A stretch of DNA of 25,499 nucleotides from positions 1 through 25,499 of the forward strand of contig JANJTI010000355.1 of the NCBI GenBank assembly GCA_024711185.1, written 5' to 3'. This document shows, in pieces, positions 1-6,708 of the stretch. Below the pieces are notes generated by a model, which was given only the letters and a program-made list of their open reading frames with translations, searched no databases and was not told the origin of the DNA. This stretch comes from Brevundimonas sp. (GTDB lineage Bacteria > Pseudomonadota > Alphaproteobacteria > Caulobacterales > Caulobacteraceae). How positions within the stretch are numbered: position 1 is the first letter of the stretch; every line of letters starts with the position of its first letter. A program made the translations under genes and the position numbers.

Positions 1-578
1 ACCGCCAGCGCCGCCGCCGCAGCGGTCAGCACCGCCGTGGTCGCCGCCAGCGCAGGCAGATGCTCCCCCGGGCCCTGGAGGAGCCAGGCCGAGAACAGGC
101 CCGAGAGGGCGGCCGCGGCCGCGGCCGACGCGCCGGCCTGCACCGGCCGCGGGCCGCCGAGCGCGATGCCGGCGGCGAGGGGCAGGAAGACGAAGCCCGC
201 CAGGGGGCCCGTCAGCCCGCCGGACAGGCCGGCGCTGACGACCGCCGCCAGGCCCCAGAGCGCAAGCAAGGTCATCCGCTCCGGCTCGCCGTCGCGCCGG
301 AGCAGCGCCAGGCCGCACACGCCCGGGACGACCATCGCGAGGACGCCGTAGAAGACCGGCCCCTCCACGCCGCCGATCCACCGCCCGCCGAGCGCCAGCA
401 GGGCGGCGGCCACCGCCCAGCCGGCGTGCCACGCCGCCAGCGCCGGTCGGTCTCCGGCGGCGGCCGGGGTCCGGCTTTCGATCGCAGCGGTCGGGGAAGG
501 AGCGGTCAAACGGGGCGGCGCGGCTGCGAGGGCGGAAAGGTCTCGCTCACAGCCTAGCGGCCGGGGCGAGTCGTCCAT
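1..578 (-). CDS. Polytopic membrane protein, N-terminal part (possible sensor kinase)
   Basis: An open frame runs from an ATG at 578 to the left window edge with no stop, so about 192 residues of the N-terminus are visible. After a proline/alanine-rich stretch of about 45 residues there are about six hydrophobic segments (roughly 48-64, 75-93, 103-118, 122-140, 150-167 and 177 onward). They are joined by short loops, several with arginines. This looks like an N-terminal membrane sensing module. Caulobacterales sensor histidine kinases of the DivJ kind have a similar multi-pass front end, but no kinase motif lies inside the window, so that function is a guess. A GTG three codons upstream is an alternative start; neither has a clear ribosome binding site. 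The gene is divergent from the sufE-like gene. It could equally be a plain membrane protein. Confidence 0.5.
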   Translation of the reverse strand, partial: MDDSPRPLGCERDLSALAAAPPRLTAPSPTAAIESRTPAAAGDRPALAAWHAGWAVAAALLALGGRWIGGVEGPVFYGVLAMVVPGVCGLALLRRDGEPERMTLLALWGLAAVVSAGLSGGLTGPLAGFVFLPLAAGIALGGPRPVQAGASAAAAAALSGLFSAWLLQGPGEHLPALAATTAVLTAAAAALA

Positions 579-682
579 AGTCCGCACGCGTCTCAGGCGA
601 CTGCCCGGGCGGGGAGGGCGGCCGATTTCGGGGGATGAAGGCCATGGTTGTCGTTAACGCCCGGCCGGACTATCTGCCGCCC

Positions 683-1111
683 ATGAGTTCCGGGCCCTCG
701 ATCGACGCCGTCCTCGCCGAGCTGGCGGAGGAGTTCGACCTTCTGGGGGACTGGGAGAGTCGGATCGGCTACGTCATCGACCTCGGTCGGGAACTGCCGC
801 CGCTGCCGGAGACCGACCGGACGGAGGCGAACAAGGTGCCCGGGTGCGCCGCCCAGGTGTGGCTGGCCGTGCGTCCCGAGGGCGAGCGGCTCGAGTTCGC
901 CGCCGATAGCGACAGCGCCCTTTCCAAGGGCAACATCGCCCTGCTGTTGCGGCTCTACTCCGGCAGAACTGCGCCGGAGATCCTCGCCTTCGACGCTCGC
1001 GCGGCTCTCGACCGGCTGGGTTTGCCAGCCGCGTTGACGCGGCAGAGAGCCAACGGCCTCAACGCCATGGTCGGCCGCATCCGCGAGGCGGCGGCGCAGA
1101 CTCAGAAATAG
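683..1111 (+). CDS. sufE: SufE-family sulfur-acceptor protein
   Basis: This is a 142-residue protein of the SufE/CsdE family. Such proteins accept persulfide sulfur from a cysteine desulfurase (SufS) and pass it to the SufBCD scaffold for Fe-S cluster assembly in the cytoplasm. The diagnostic loop VPGCAAQVWL (residues 52-61) carries the acceptor cysteine Cys55. The N-terminal helix with EEFDLLGDWESRIGYVIDLG fits the family, and the length is normal. Starts at 635 and 644 also exist in frame. The 644 ATG has a GGGGGA eight bases upstream, but homology-like sequence only begins after 683, so 683 is chosen with some doubt. No other suf gene is adjacent. Its 3' end overlaps the convergent secreted-protein gene by 10 bp. 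Confidence 0.85.
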   Translation: MSSGPSIDAVLAELAEEFDLLGDWESRIGYVIDLGRELPPLPETDRTEANKVPGCAAQVWLAVRPEGERLEFAADSDSALSKGNIALLLRLYSGRTAPEILAFDARAALDRLGLPAALTRQRANGLNAMVGRIREAAAQTQK

Positions 1112-1632
1112 AGGCCCCGGACAACCAGCGTCGGCAGCTCGCCGGCCTCCTCGATCACCCGCGCCTCCAGCCGGTATTCCTCCGGGCGCGACACCCGCCG
1201 GCTCCACGTGCGTGCGTCCTCGCCTTCCGCGCTCCAGCGGCGCGGGTCGCCGAAGGCGCGTTGGCCGAGCCACGTCAACTGGTTCGCACTGGCGCGCCGC
1301 GAAGAGAGGGAGCACGAGGCCCCGTAGGCCTGCTGGTCGCCGTGCTCGAAGCTTCCCTCTTCCAGACGCAGGCGCCAGACGCCGTCGCGCGACACCAAGG
1401 TCACCTCGGACGCCCACTCGTCGAGCGGCGCCTGGTCGCCGACGGGGCGGCGGAAGTCCAGATCGCGGGCCGCCGCAATGGCCTTCTCGAAGCTCCGGGA
1501 CCGCTGGGCGTAAGGCAGGCAGACGTCGACCAGCACCCGGGCGGTCAGATAGTCGTCGGCCGGAGACGCCGGCGCCGGAGACGCGGCGACCAGGAGGCCG
1601 GCGAAGAGACTGGAGGCGAGAATGGACTTCAC
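1102..1632 (-). CDS. Secreted protein of unknown function
   Basis: This encodes 176 residues from a GTG start (CAC on the plus strand at 1630-1632). The first 22 or so residues form a typical signal peptide: a short basic start, a hydrophobic core SSLFAGLLVAAS, then small residues ending in APA. The mature part is charged and has two cysteines (in DVCLPYAQ and ASCSLSS) that could form a disulfide in the periplasm. It reads as a single small globular domain with several tryptophans. I do not recognise the family. The stop lies inside the 3' end of the convergent sufE-like gene. A terminator for the gene behind it (1672-1698) lies about 40 bp upstream, so it probably has its own promoter just before the start, though I see no clear -35/-10. 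Confidence 0.7.
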   Translation of the reverse strand: MKSILASSLFAGLLVAASPAPASPADDYLTARVLVDVCLPYAQRSRSFEKAIAAARDLDFRRPVGDQAPLDEWASEVTLVSRDGVWRLRLEEGSFEHGDQQAYGASCSLSSRRASANQLTWLGQRAFGDPRRWSAEGEDARTWSRRVSRPEEYRLEARVIEEAGELPTLVVRGLYF

Positions 1633-1671
1633 GACGACGACCCCGACGAACGGCCGTCTGCGACGCCGTCC

Positions 1672-1698
1672 AAGAAAAAGCGCGCCCGGCGGGCGCGC
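1672..1698 (-). terminator. Rho-independent terminator of the DUF6456 unit
   Basis: On the minus strand, the 8-bp stem GCGCGCCC / GGGCGCGC with a 3-base loop (plus-strand 1680-1698) is followed directly by TTTTTCTT. It lies about 85 bp beyond the stop of the DUF6456 gene and ends that transcript before the secreted-protein gene. Confidence 0.85.
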
Positions 1699-1782
1699 TC
1701 CCCAACGACCTCACCCTAGGCGAGACCCGCCCGCGGGAGAAAGTTACGAGGCTGTAACGTGCGGTGGCTCCGGCTCCGTCGC

Positions 1783-2517
1783 TCATCCCAGACGATAGTG
1801 CCGCGCCAGAGCCTGCAGCCCCTGCCGGAGCAGCATCTTGCCGGTTCTTCGACGCAACCCCAGCGACTGTTCCGCCGCCTGCAGGGCGCTGGCGCGCACG
1901 CAGATGTGTTCGACCATCGCGCGAGCGGGGCCGCAGGCGCACAGGGCCGCCTCCACCGCCGCCGCGGCGGCGAGGGCGCGGTCGCCGGGTTCGCGGCCAT
2001 GACGGGCGCCGCCGCCGGCGCCCGTCCGGGGCAGGGCGTCCCAGCGCATGGTGATCGACGCGCCCCGCAGCGCCGCCTCCGCCTCCAGCGCCAGGCGCAC
2101 CGCCGCCGCCACCTCGGCCGGCTCCAGCCACGGCCGTCCATCCGGCCCGACCCGGCGCGCCAGCCATGTCACGGGAGTTTGCGCCAGGTTGGCGCGACGG
2201 ACCGAAGCCTCGCCGTCCGCGCCCATCACGGCGCGCTCGCCCTCGATCATGCCCGGCCGTCCGGGAGCGCCGGCCGGAACGTTCGTTCCGGCGCGCCGGG
2301 CGACCCAGCCGCCGCCGCGACGGGCGCGCAGCCCGGGGCTCTCCACCAGGCGTCGGAAGACCGCTTCGTCGACGGTGAGCACGACGCGAGAGCGCCGGTC
2401 GGGTCCGGCCCGCAGGGCGTATCCGTCGCCGGAAGGCTCGATCCAGCCGGAAAGACCGGCCAGCACCCGACGGGCCCGCTCAAGGCTCCGCAGCCGGCTC
2501 ACAGGCCGAGCTCGCAT
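1783..2517 (-). CDS. DUF6456-domain protein
   Basis: This is a 244-residue basic protein starting at an ATG at 2517, which lies inside the 3' end of the DnaA-like gene (19-bp overlap, so probably translationally coupled). An N-terminal arginine-rich region (about 1-100) is followed by a domain I recognise as DUF6456-like. It starts at the NLAQTPVTWLARR segment (about 109-121), continues with a DGRPWLEPAEVAAAVRLALE stretch, and ends with a helical LLRQGLQALARHYRLG. DUF6456 has no firmly known function; proteins with it occur across Alphaproteobacteria. The frame is open for a further 68 codons upstream, but that extension overlaps the neighbouring gene and reads as arginine-rich shadow sequence. 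Sitting divergent from ctrA beside a DnaA-like gene hints at a chromosome or cell-cycle role, which is inference only. Confidence 0.75.
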   Translation of the reverse strand: MRARPVSRLRSLERARRVLAGLSGWIEPSGDGYALRAGPDRRSRVVLTVDEAVFRRLVESPGLRARRGGGWVARRAGTNVPAGAPGRPGMIEGERAVMGADGEASVRRANLAQTPVTWLARRVGPDGRPWLEPAEVAAAVRLALEAEAALRGASITMRWDALPRTGAGGGARHGREPGDRALAAAAAVEAALCACGPARAMVEHICVRASALQAAEQSLGLRRRTGKMLLRQGLQALARHYRLG

Positions 2518-2855
2518 TCCGGCGCCTCCAGCACCTCGCGAACGCAACGCTCCAGCCGCTCCAGCAGGGCGTCGAGCACCGGCCGGTCGCGCTCGTCCTC
2601 GGCCCAGCGGCAGGCGACGGCCGCGGTCGAACGGTTCATGCCGAAGGCGTGGCCGACCCGCTCCAGCGGCCAGCCGAAGGCCACATGGGCCAGGTACATC
2701 GCCAGCCACCGCGCCCGGCACGCGCGCCCCTCGAGACGTACGGCCCGGGTCATGCTCTCGACCGGCACGCCGGTCGAGGCGGCGACGATCTGAAGCGCCA
2801 GGCCGGCGCGCATGCGGTCGCGCCCGAACTCCGGGGCCCAGTAAATCCCTTCCAT
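2499..2855 (-). CDS. Small DnaA domain IV-like helix-turn-helix protein
   Basis: This is a 118-residue protein whose middle resembles the C-terminal DNA-binding domain of DnaA (Bac_DnaA_C). Arg-rich helix RACRARWLAMYLAHVAFG is followed by LERVGHAFGMNRSTAAVACR, the place where DnaA has its FGGRDHTTV signature. There is no AAA+ ATPase domain. Small proteins of this architecture are common in Alphaproteobacteria. One, HdaB of Caulobacter, is reported to act on the RIDA pathway that inactivates DnaA, and this could be that protein or a paralog. The ATG at 2855 has GGAG nine bases upstream. A GTG at 2876 would add seven residues. The gene is transcribed away from ctrA and shares its intergenic region. 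Confidence 0.75.
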   Translation of the reverse strand: MEGIYWAPEFGRDRMRAGLALQIVAASTGVPVESMTRAVRLEGRACRARWLAMYLAHVAFGWPLERVGHAFGMNRSTAAVACRWAEDERDRPVLDALLERLERCVREVLEAPECELGL

Positions 2856-2933
2856 CTGCACGGCTCCATCATCCACGGCCGTCAGTCGTTCAGCGCTGGC
2901 GGCGTGTTAGGAATATGATCCTGAGATGCGTCG

Positions 2934-3109
2934 GATTCGGACGTGTGGCGGGAGCCGCGGCGAAAAAATTCGTCGCCTTGACTCGGGACTCTCGACGGCG
3001 ATTCGCAAATCAGCCTAGATTCGTCGTTAACCAGTCGCGTTAACCCTTCTTAAGTTTTTGGGGGGTTAACGTCCGAACAAGGTTACCCGGAAACGGGACA
3101 GTAACGTCC
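2934..3109. promoter_or_regulatory. ctrA / DnaA-like divergent regulatory region: GANTC and TTAA clusters
   Basis: The 284-bp gap between the DnaA-like gene and ctrA is the most A+T-rich stretch of the window. It holds five GANTC sites, the target of the CcrM adenine methyltransferase (2934-2938, 2980-2984, 2987-2991, 3000-3004, 3018-3022). The last overlaps CCTAGATTC, which resembles a Caulobacter sigma-73 -10 element (GCTANAWC). Four TTAA CtrA half-sites follow at 3027, 3040, 3050 and 3066, spaced 9, 6 and 12 bases apart rather than the canonical 7. TAACGTCC occurs twice (3067 and 3102). In C. crescentus, ctrA P1 is sensitive to CcrM methylation and CtrA acts on both ctrA promoters; the same logic is likely here. 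A GGAGGGG ribosome binding site (3127-3133) precedes the ctrA ATG. Confidence 0.7.
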
Positions 3110-3139
3110 AACGCCAAGCTTTGCCTGGAGGGGCAACAA

Positions 3140-3841
3140 ATGCGCGTCCTGCTTATCGAAGACGATCACGCGACCGCGCAAAGCATCGAGCTGATGCTGA
3201 AGTCGGAAGGCTTCAACGTCTATACGACGGACCTCGGCGAAGAAGGCATCGATCTGGGCAAGATCTACGACTACGACCTGATCCTGCTCGACCTGAACCT
3301 GCCCGACATGAACGGGCTCGAGGTGCTGCGCCAGTTGCGCGTCGGCAAGGTCAACACTCCGGTGATGATCCTCTCCGGCACCTCGGAGATCGAGACCAAG
3401 GTCAAGACCTTCGGCGGCGGCGCCGACGACTACATGACCAAGCCGTTCCACAAGGACGAGCTGATCGCCCGCACCCACGCCGTGGTCCGCCGCTCCAAGG
3501 GCCACGCCCAGGCGATCATCCACACCGGCGAGATCGCGGTGAACCTCGATGCCAAGACCGTCGAGGTGAACGGCCACCGCGTTCACCTGACCGGCAAGGA
3601 GTACCAGATGCTGGAGCTCCTCTCCCTGCGCAAGGGCACCACCCTGACCAAGGAGATGTTCCTCAACCACCTGTACGGCGGCATGGACGAGCCGGAGCTG
3701 AAGATCATCGACGTCTTCATCTGCAAGCTGCGCAAGAAGCTGGCCACCGCCGCCGGGGGCAAGCACTACATCGAAACCGTCTGGGGCCGCGGCTACGTCC
3801 TGCGCGACCCGGCCGAGGGCTCGGTCAGCGCCGCCGCCTGA
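3140..3841 (+). CDS. ctrA: Cell-cycle response regulator CtrA
   Basis: This OmpR/PhoB-type response regulator has 233 residues. The receiver domain (1-120) has the acidic pair Glu7/Asp8/Asp9 in LLIEDDH, phospho-acceptor Asp51 in [13 protein letters not shown], and the conserved Lys in MTKPFHKDE. The winged-helix domain (about 125-225) ends in [15 protein letters not shown]. The C-terminus ends in Ala-Ala, the feature needed for ClpXP proteolysis of CtrA in Caulobacter. CtrA receives phosphate through CckA-ChpT, silences the replication origin and switches on division, flagellar and DNA-methylation genes. The start follows GGAGGGG by six bases. The upstream region carries GANTC and TTAA sites (methylation and autoregulation), and a strong terminator follows, so the gene is monocistronic. 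Confidence 0.98.
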   Translation: MRVLLIEDDHATAQSIELMLKSEGFNVYTTDLGEEGIDLGKIYDYDLILLDLNLPDMNGLEVLRQLRVGKVNTPVMILSGTSEIETKVKTFGGGADDYMTKPFHKDELIARTHAVVRRSKGHAQAIIHTGEIAVNLDAKTVEVNGHRVHLTGKEYQMLELLSLRKGTTLTKEMFLNHLYGGMDEPELKIIDVFICKLRKKLATAAGGKHYIETVWGRGYVLRDPAEGSVSAAA

Positions 3842-3867
3842 TCCGGGGCGGACGATCGAAACACAGA

Positions 3868-3899
3868 CGCCCGCCGGGGAGACCCGGCGGGCGTTTTTT
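3868..3899 (+). terminator. Rho-independent terminator after ctrA
   Basis: An 11-bp G+C-rich stem CGCCCGCCGGG / CCCGGCGGGCG with a GAGA tetraloop is followed by six T residues (3894-3899), 27 bp after the ctrA stop codon. It insulates ctrA from the downstream lyase gene. Confidence 0.95.
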
Positions 3900-3987
3900 G
3901 GTTGCGCTGAAACCTGGCGTAACGGGGTTTGTCAGCCGAAGTCTTCATTGCAGCGCTATGCGGGAGCCTCGCAAGCCGGAGACTCCC

Positions 3988-4884
3988 ATGGCCCTGTTCG
4001 AAGGCGTGTCAGCCTTTCCGCCCACCCCGATAGACGTCGCCGGCGTCGTGGACGTCGATGCGTTGCAGCGCAGGGTCGAGCGACTTTCGGCGGCGAACGT
4101 CGACTCCATCTGCGTCCTGGGCAGCACCGGCGCCTACGCCTACCTGGACCGGGCCCAGCGGCGGCGCGCCATCGAGGCGGCGGTGGAGGCGGCGGGCGGC
4201 ACGCCCGTCCTGGCCGGGATCGGCGCCCTGACGACGAGGGCCGCCTGCGAGCTGGCCCGTGACGCCGAAGAGGCAGGCGCCGCGGCGGGGCTTCTGGCCA
4301 TGGTCTCCTACACCCCCCTGACCGAGGCCGAGGCCGAGAGCCACGTCCGGACCGTCGCGGGGGCGAGCGATCTGCCCCTGTGCCTCTACGACAATCCGGG
4401 CGCCACCCGCTTCGCCTTCAGCCCGGACCTCTTCGAACGGCTCGCCGCCCTCCCCACCGTGCAGGCCGCCAAGGCGCCGGCGCCGGCGGACGGCGATTTC
4501 GCGGGCCTGCTCGCAAGGCTCGACGGCTCCGGCCTGCGCCTCGGCTTCAGCGGCGACGCGACGGCCGCTTCCGCGCTCCGCGCCGGCGGCGCGGCCTGGT
4601 TCAGCGTGACGGCCGGCCTCTTCCCGCGCCTCGCCCTGGCGCTCGCGCGGGCGGCGCGGGCGGACGATCAGGACCGGATCGACGCCGTCAGCGCCGATCT
4701 GGCCCCGCTGTGGACGCTGCTCTACGCCCACGGCGGCGTGCGGGTGATGAGTGCGGCGGCCAGCTTGCTGGGGCTCGGAGACTATCCGCCGCCGCGGCCG
4801 CTGGCGCCGCCGCCGGTCGAGGCGCGGGCGTCGTTGGCCGAGACGGTGGAACGGCTGTCCGCCCCGGAGGCGGCCGCCGCCTGA
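3988..4884 (+). CDS. Dihydrodipicolinate synthase/N-acetylneuraminate lyase family protein
   Basis: This is a 298-residue class I aldolase of the DapA/NanA superfamily (TIM barrel). The Schiff-base lysine is Lys162 in VQAAKAPA, and the catalytic tyrosine is Tyr134 in LYDNPGAT. The pyruvate-carboxylate loop reads GSTGA (45-49) instead of the GTTGE common in true DapA. That change, with otherwise modest similarity, suggests a pyruvate-dependent lyase with another substrate rather than lysine synthesis. The start at 3988 is preceded by CCGGAG six bases upstream. An ATG at 3958 is in frame but has no ribosome binding site. No neighbouring catabolic genes point to a substrate. The gene ends 4 bp before the convergent rhlE gene. 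Confidence 0.85.
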   Translation: MALFEGVSAFPPTPIDVAGVVDVDALQRRVERLSAANVDSICVLGSTGAYAYLDRAQRRRAIEAAVEAAGGTPVLAGIGALTTRAACELARDAEEAGAAAGLLAMVSYTPLTEAEAESHVRTVAGASDLPLCLYDNPGATRFAFSPDLFERLAALPTVQAAKAPAPADGDFAGLLARLDGSGLRLGFSGDATAASALRAGGAAWFSVTAGLFPRLALALARAARADDQDRIDAVSADLAPLWTLLYAHGGVRVMSAAASLLGLGDYPPPRPLAPPPVEARASLAETVERLSAPEAAAA

Positions 4885-4888
4885 GGCG

Positions 4889-6385
4889 TCAGCCCTTCGC
4901 CGCGTAGCCCTTGCCGCCGTTCGACGGGCGGCGGCGGCGCGGGCGGCGCTTCAGTTCGCCGACCGGCTTAGGCTCGGCCTGACGCGGGTCGTTGTTGACC
5001 GTGCGGACGCGATCGCCGGCCATGGGATCGTAGGCCGCGGCCGGGCGGTCGGCGTGGTGGGTGCGGTCGCGCTGGCCGCCCTTGCGCTGGCGATGCGGCT
5101 GGCCGCCGCCTTCGGGACGGACGCCGTCGCGACGCGGGTTGCGGCCGCGACCGCCACGGCCCGGCTGCTCCGACTTGCCGGCACTGTCGATGCTGGCCTT
5201 CTTGGCCACGCCGGCGGCCATGATCGAGGCGTCGAGCTGGGCCAACTGCCTGTCGTTGCGCCGATCGATCGCGGGAATCTTCTGGCGGGTGACCTTCTCG
5301 ATGTCCTTCAGCAGCTTCATCTCGTCGCCGGCGACGAAACTGATGGCCGTGCCGTCCGAGCCGGCGCGCGCGGTGCGGCCGATGCGGTGGACGTAGGCCT
5401 CGGGCACATAGGGCAGCTCGAAGTTGACCACGTGGGTCACCTTGTCGACGTCGATGCCGCGGGCGGCGATGTCGGTGGCCACCAGCACGCGCAGCTTGCC
5501 GTTCTTGAAGGCCTCCAGCGCGCGCTCGCGCTGCGGCTGGCTCTTGTTGCCGTGGATGGCCCCGGCCTCGACGCCGCCGGCCTCAAGGTAGGCCGCGACC
5601 TTGTCGGCCCCGTGCTTGGTCTTGGTGAAGACCAGGCAGCGCGTGTAGGCGGGATCGGAGAACAGCTCGGTCAGCAGGGCGCGCTTGCGGCCCTGTTCGA
5701 CCCAGATGACCGACTGGTTGATGCGCTCGACGGTGGTCGCCTGCGGCGTCACCTGCACCTTGACCGGATCCTTGAGCAGCTCGCCCGCCAGCTTGCCGAT
5801 CTCCGACGGCATGGTGGCCGAGAAGAACAGGTTCTGGCGGCGCGCCGGCAGGCGCGAGGTGATCTGGCGGATCGGCTTGATGAAGCCGAGGTCCAGCATC
5901 TGGTCGGCCTCGTCCAGAACGAAGATCTCGGTCGAGCTGAGGTCCAGGGTCTTCTGCTGGATGTGGTCGAGCAGGCGGCCCGGGGCGGCGACGAGGATGT
6001 CGAGGCCCTGCTGCAGGGCGCGCTCCTGGGCGCCGTACTTCACGCCGCCGAAGATGACGGCGACGCGGAAGCCGAGGTGCTTGCCGTAGGCCTTGAAGCT
6101 CTCGCCGATCTGGGTGGCGAGCTCGCGCGTCGGCGACAGCACCAGGCAGCGCGTGGTGCGCGGCACGGGAGCGGTGCGGTTGGCGGCCAGCCGGTGCAGG
6201 ATCGGCAGGGCGAAGGCCGCGGTCTTGCCGGTGCCGGTCTGGGCGATGCCCAGCAGGTCCTTGCCGGCCATCACGTCCGGAATGGCCTTGGACTGGATCG
6301 GTGTGGGCGTCTCATAGCCCTCGGCCTTGAGCGCGGAGAGCAGGGCCGGGTTCAGGCCCATGGTTTCGAAGGTCGTGTTCGTCAC
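4889..6385 (-). CDS. rhlE: DEAD-box RNA helicase, RhlE type
   Basis: This is a 498-residue ATP-dependent RNA helicase. Its motifs in order are Q motif PTPIQ (27-31), Walker A AQTGTGKT (48-55), PTRELA (85-90), DEAD (158-161), SAT (189-191), VATDIAARGID (302-312) and HRIGRTAR (333-340). From about residue 380 there is a long disordered basic tail rich in Arg, Gly, Gln and Asn (GRGGRGRNPRRDG and RRPRRRR), typical of RhlE proteins and used for RNA or degradosome contacts. In Caulobacter, RhlE joins the RNase E degradosome in the cold. The motif Ib is AAPGR rather than TPGR. The start is GTG at 6385 with only a weak GAAAGA upstream. A 320-bp leader region precedes it. The gene is convergent with the lyase gene, with a 4-bp gap and no terminator visible. 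Confidence 0.92.
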   Translation of the reverse strand: MTNTTFETMGLNPALLSALKAEGYETPTPIQSKAIPDVMAGKDLLGIAQTGTGKTAAFALPILHRLAANRTAPVPRTTRCLVLSPTRELATQIGESFKAYGKHLGFRVAVIFGGVKYGAQERALQQGLDILVAAPGRLLDHIQQKTLDLSSTEIFVLDEADQMLDLGFIKPIRQITSRLPARRQNLFFSATMPSEIGKLAGELLKDPVKVQVTPQATTVERINQSVIWVEQGRKRALLTELFSDPAYTRCLVFTKTKHGADKVAAYLEAGGVEAGAIHGNKSQPQRERALEAFKNGKLRVLVATDIAARGIDVDKVTHVVNFELPYVPEAYVHRIGRTARAGSDGTAISFVAGDEMKLLKDIEKVTRQKIPAIDRRNDRQLAQLDASIMAAGVAKKASIDSAGKSEQPGRGGRGRNPRRDGVRPEGGGQPHRQRKGGQRDRTHHADRPAAAYDPMAGDRVRTVNNDPRQAEPKPVGELKRRPRRRRPSNGGKGYAAKG

Positions 6386-6708
6386 GTCGGTCTTTCATGT
6401 GCGACGGCGCGCACGACCGGAACTCGCCGGATCGACGCGCGCAGCCGGCTCCCGCGGGAGCTGGATACGGGCGTCGCCCTGCGTGACGGGACGACGAAGG
6501 ATCTCGAGGAGCCGGGGCGCTTCTACAGACCGGTCCCGAAGGACCCTCACGCACTGGAGCGCGCCGGACATCGCGTGGTGCGATGAGGGCCAGTTGGGCC
6601 TTCATTGCGGCGCGGTCAAGGCGGAGGGAACTACAGCCACGCTCAGCCGTCTCGACTTACGCGGCGTCATCACGGAATGTTACAGCGCCGCCCGAGAGGA
6701 CAGAGCCC
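6386..6708. other. Divergent rhlE / malate synthase intergenic region with folded segments
   Basis: These 323 bp hold no convincing ORF. They must contain the promoters of the rhlE (minus) and malate synthase (plus) genes. I see a 14-bp perfect palindrome GCTCCCGCGGGAGC (6448-6461) and a GGTCC-CGAA-GGACC hairpin (6532-6545). There is also a longer imperfect stem: CCCTCACGCAC (6544-6554) pairs with GTGCG-A-TGAGGG (6578-6589), with one bulged base and CGCG elements in the loop. On the minus strand these would lie in the rhlE leader. I see no good sigma-73 promoter; a possible ECF-type promoter is listed separately. Confidence 0.4.
6627..6651 (+). promoter_or_regulatory. Possible ECF (EcfG/SigT-like) promoter upstream of malate synthase
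   Basis: GGAAC (6627-6631), 16 bases, then CGTC (6648-6651) resembles the alphaproteobacterial general-stress promoter GGAAC-N16/17-CGTT with one mismatch. It lies 57 bp before the malate synthase ATG. A match this short could be chance. Confidence 0.2.

Noticed and set aside
60..557. A plus-strand open frame opposite the left membrane protein
   Set aside because: It is Arg/Gly/Glu-rich with no hydrophobic or domain pattern. The minus strand gives a convincing multi-pass membrane protein.
635..682. Upstream start for the SufE-like gene
   Set aside because: The 16 extra residues do not look like the family and the 635 ATG has its purine run too close. Start 644 remains possible.
1743..1758. 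GTTAC-N6-GTAAC inverted repeat near the end of the DUF6456 gene
   Set aside because: Arms are only five bases and it lies between a stop codon and a proper terminator, with no clear role.
2518..2721. N-terminal extension of the DUF6456 protein by 68 codons
   Set aside because: It overlaps the DnaA-like gene in another frame and reads as Arg/Gly/Ala shadow sequence; the ATG at 2517 fits a coupled start.
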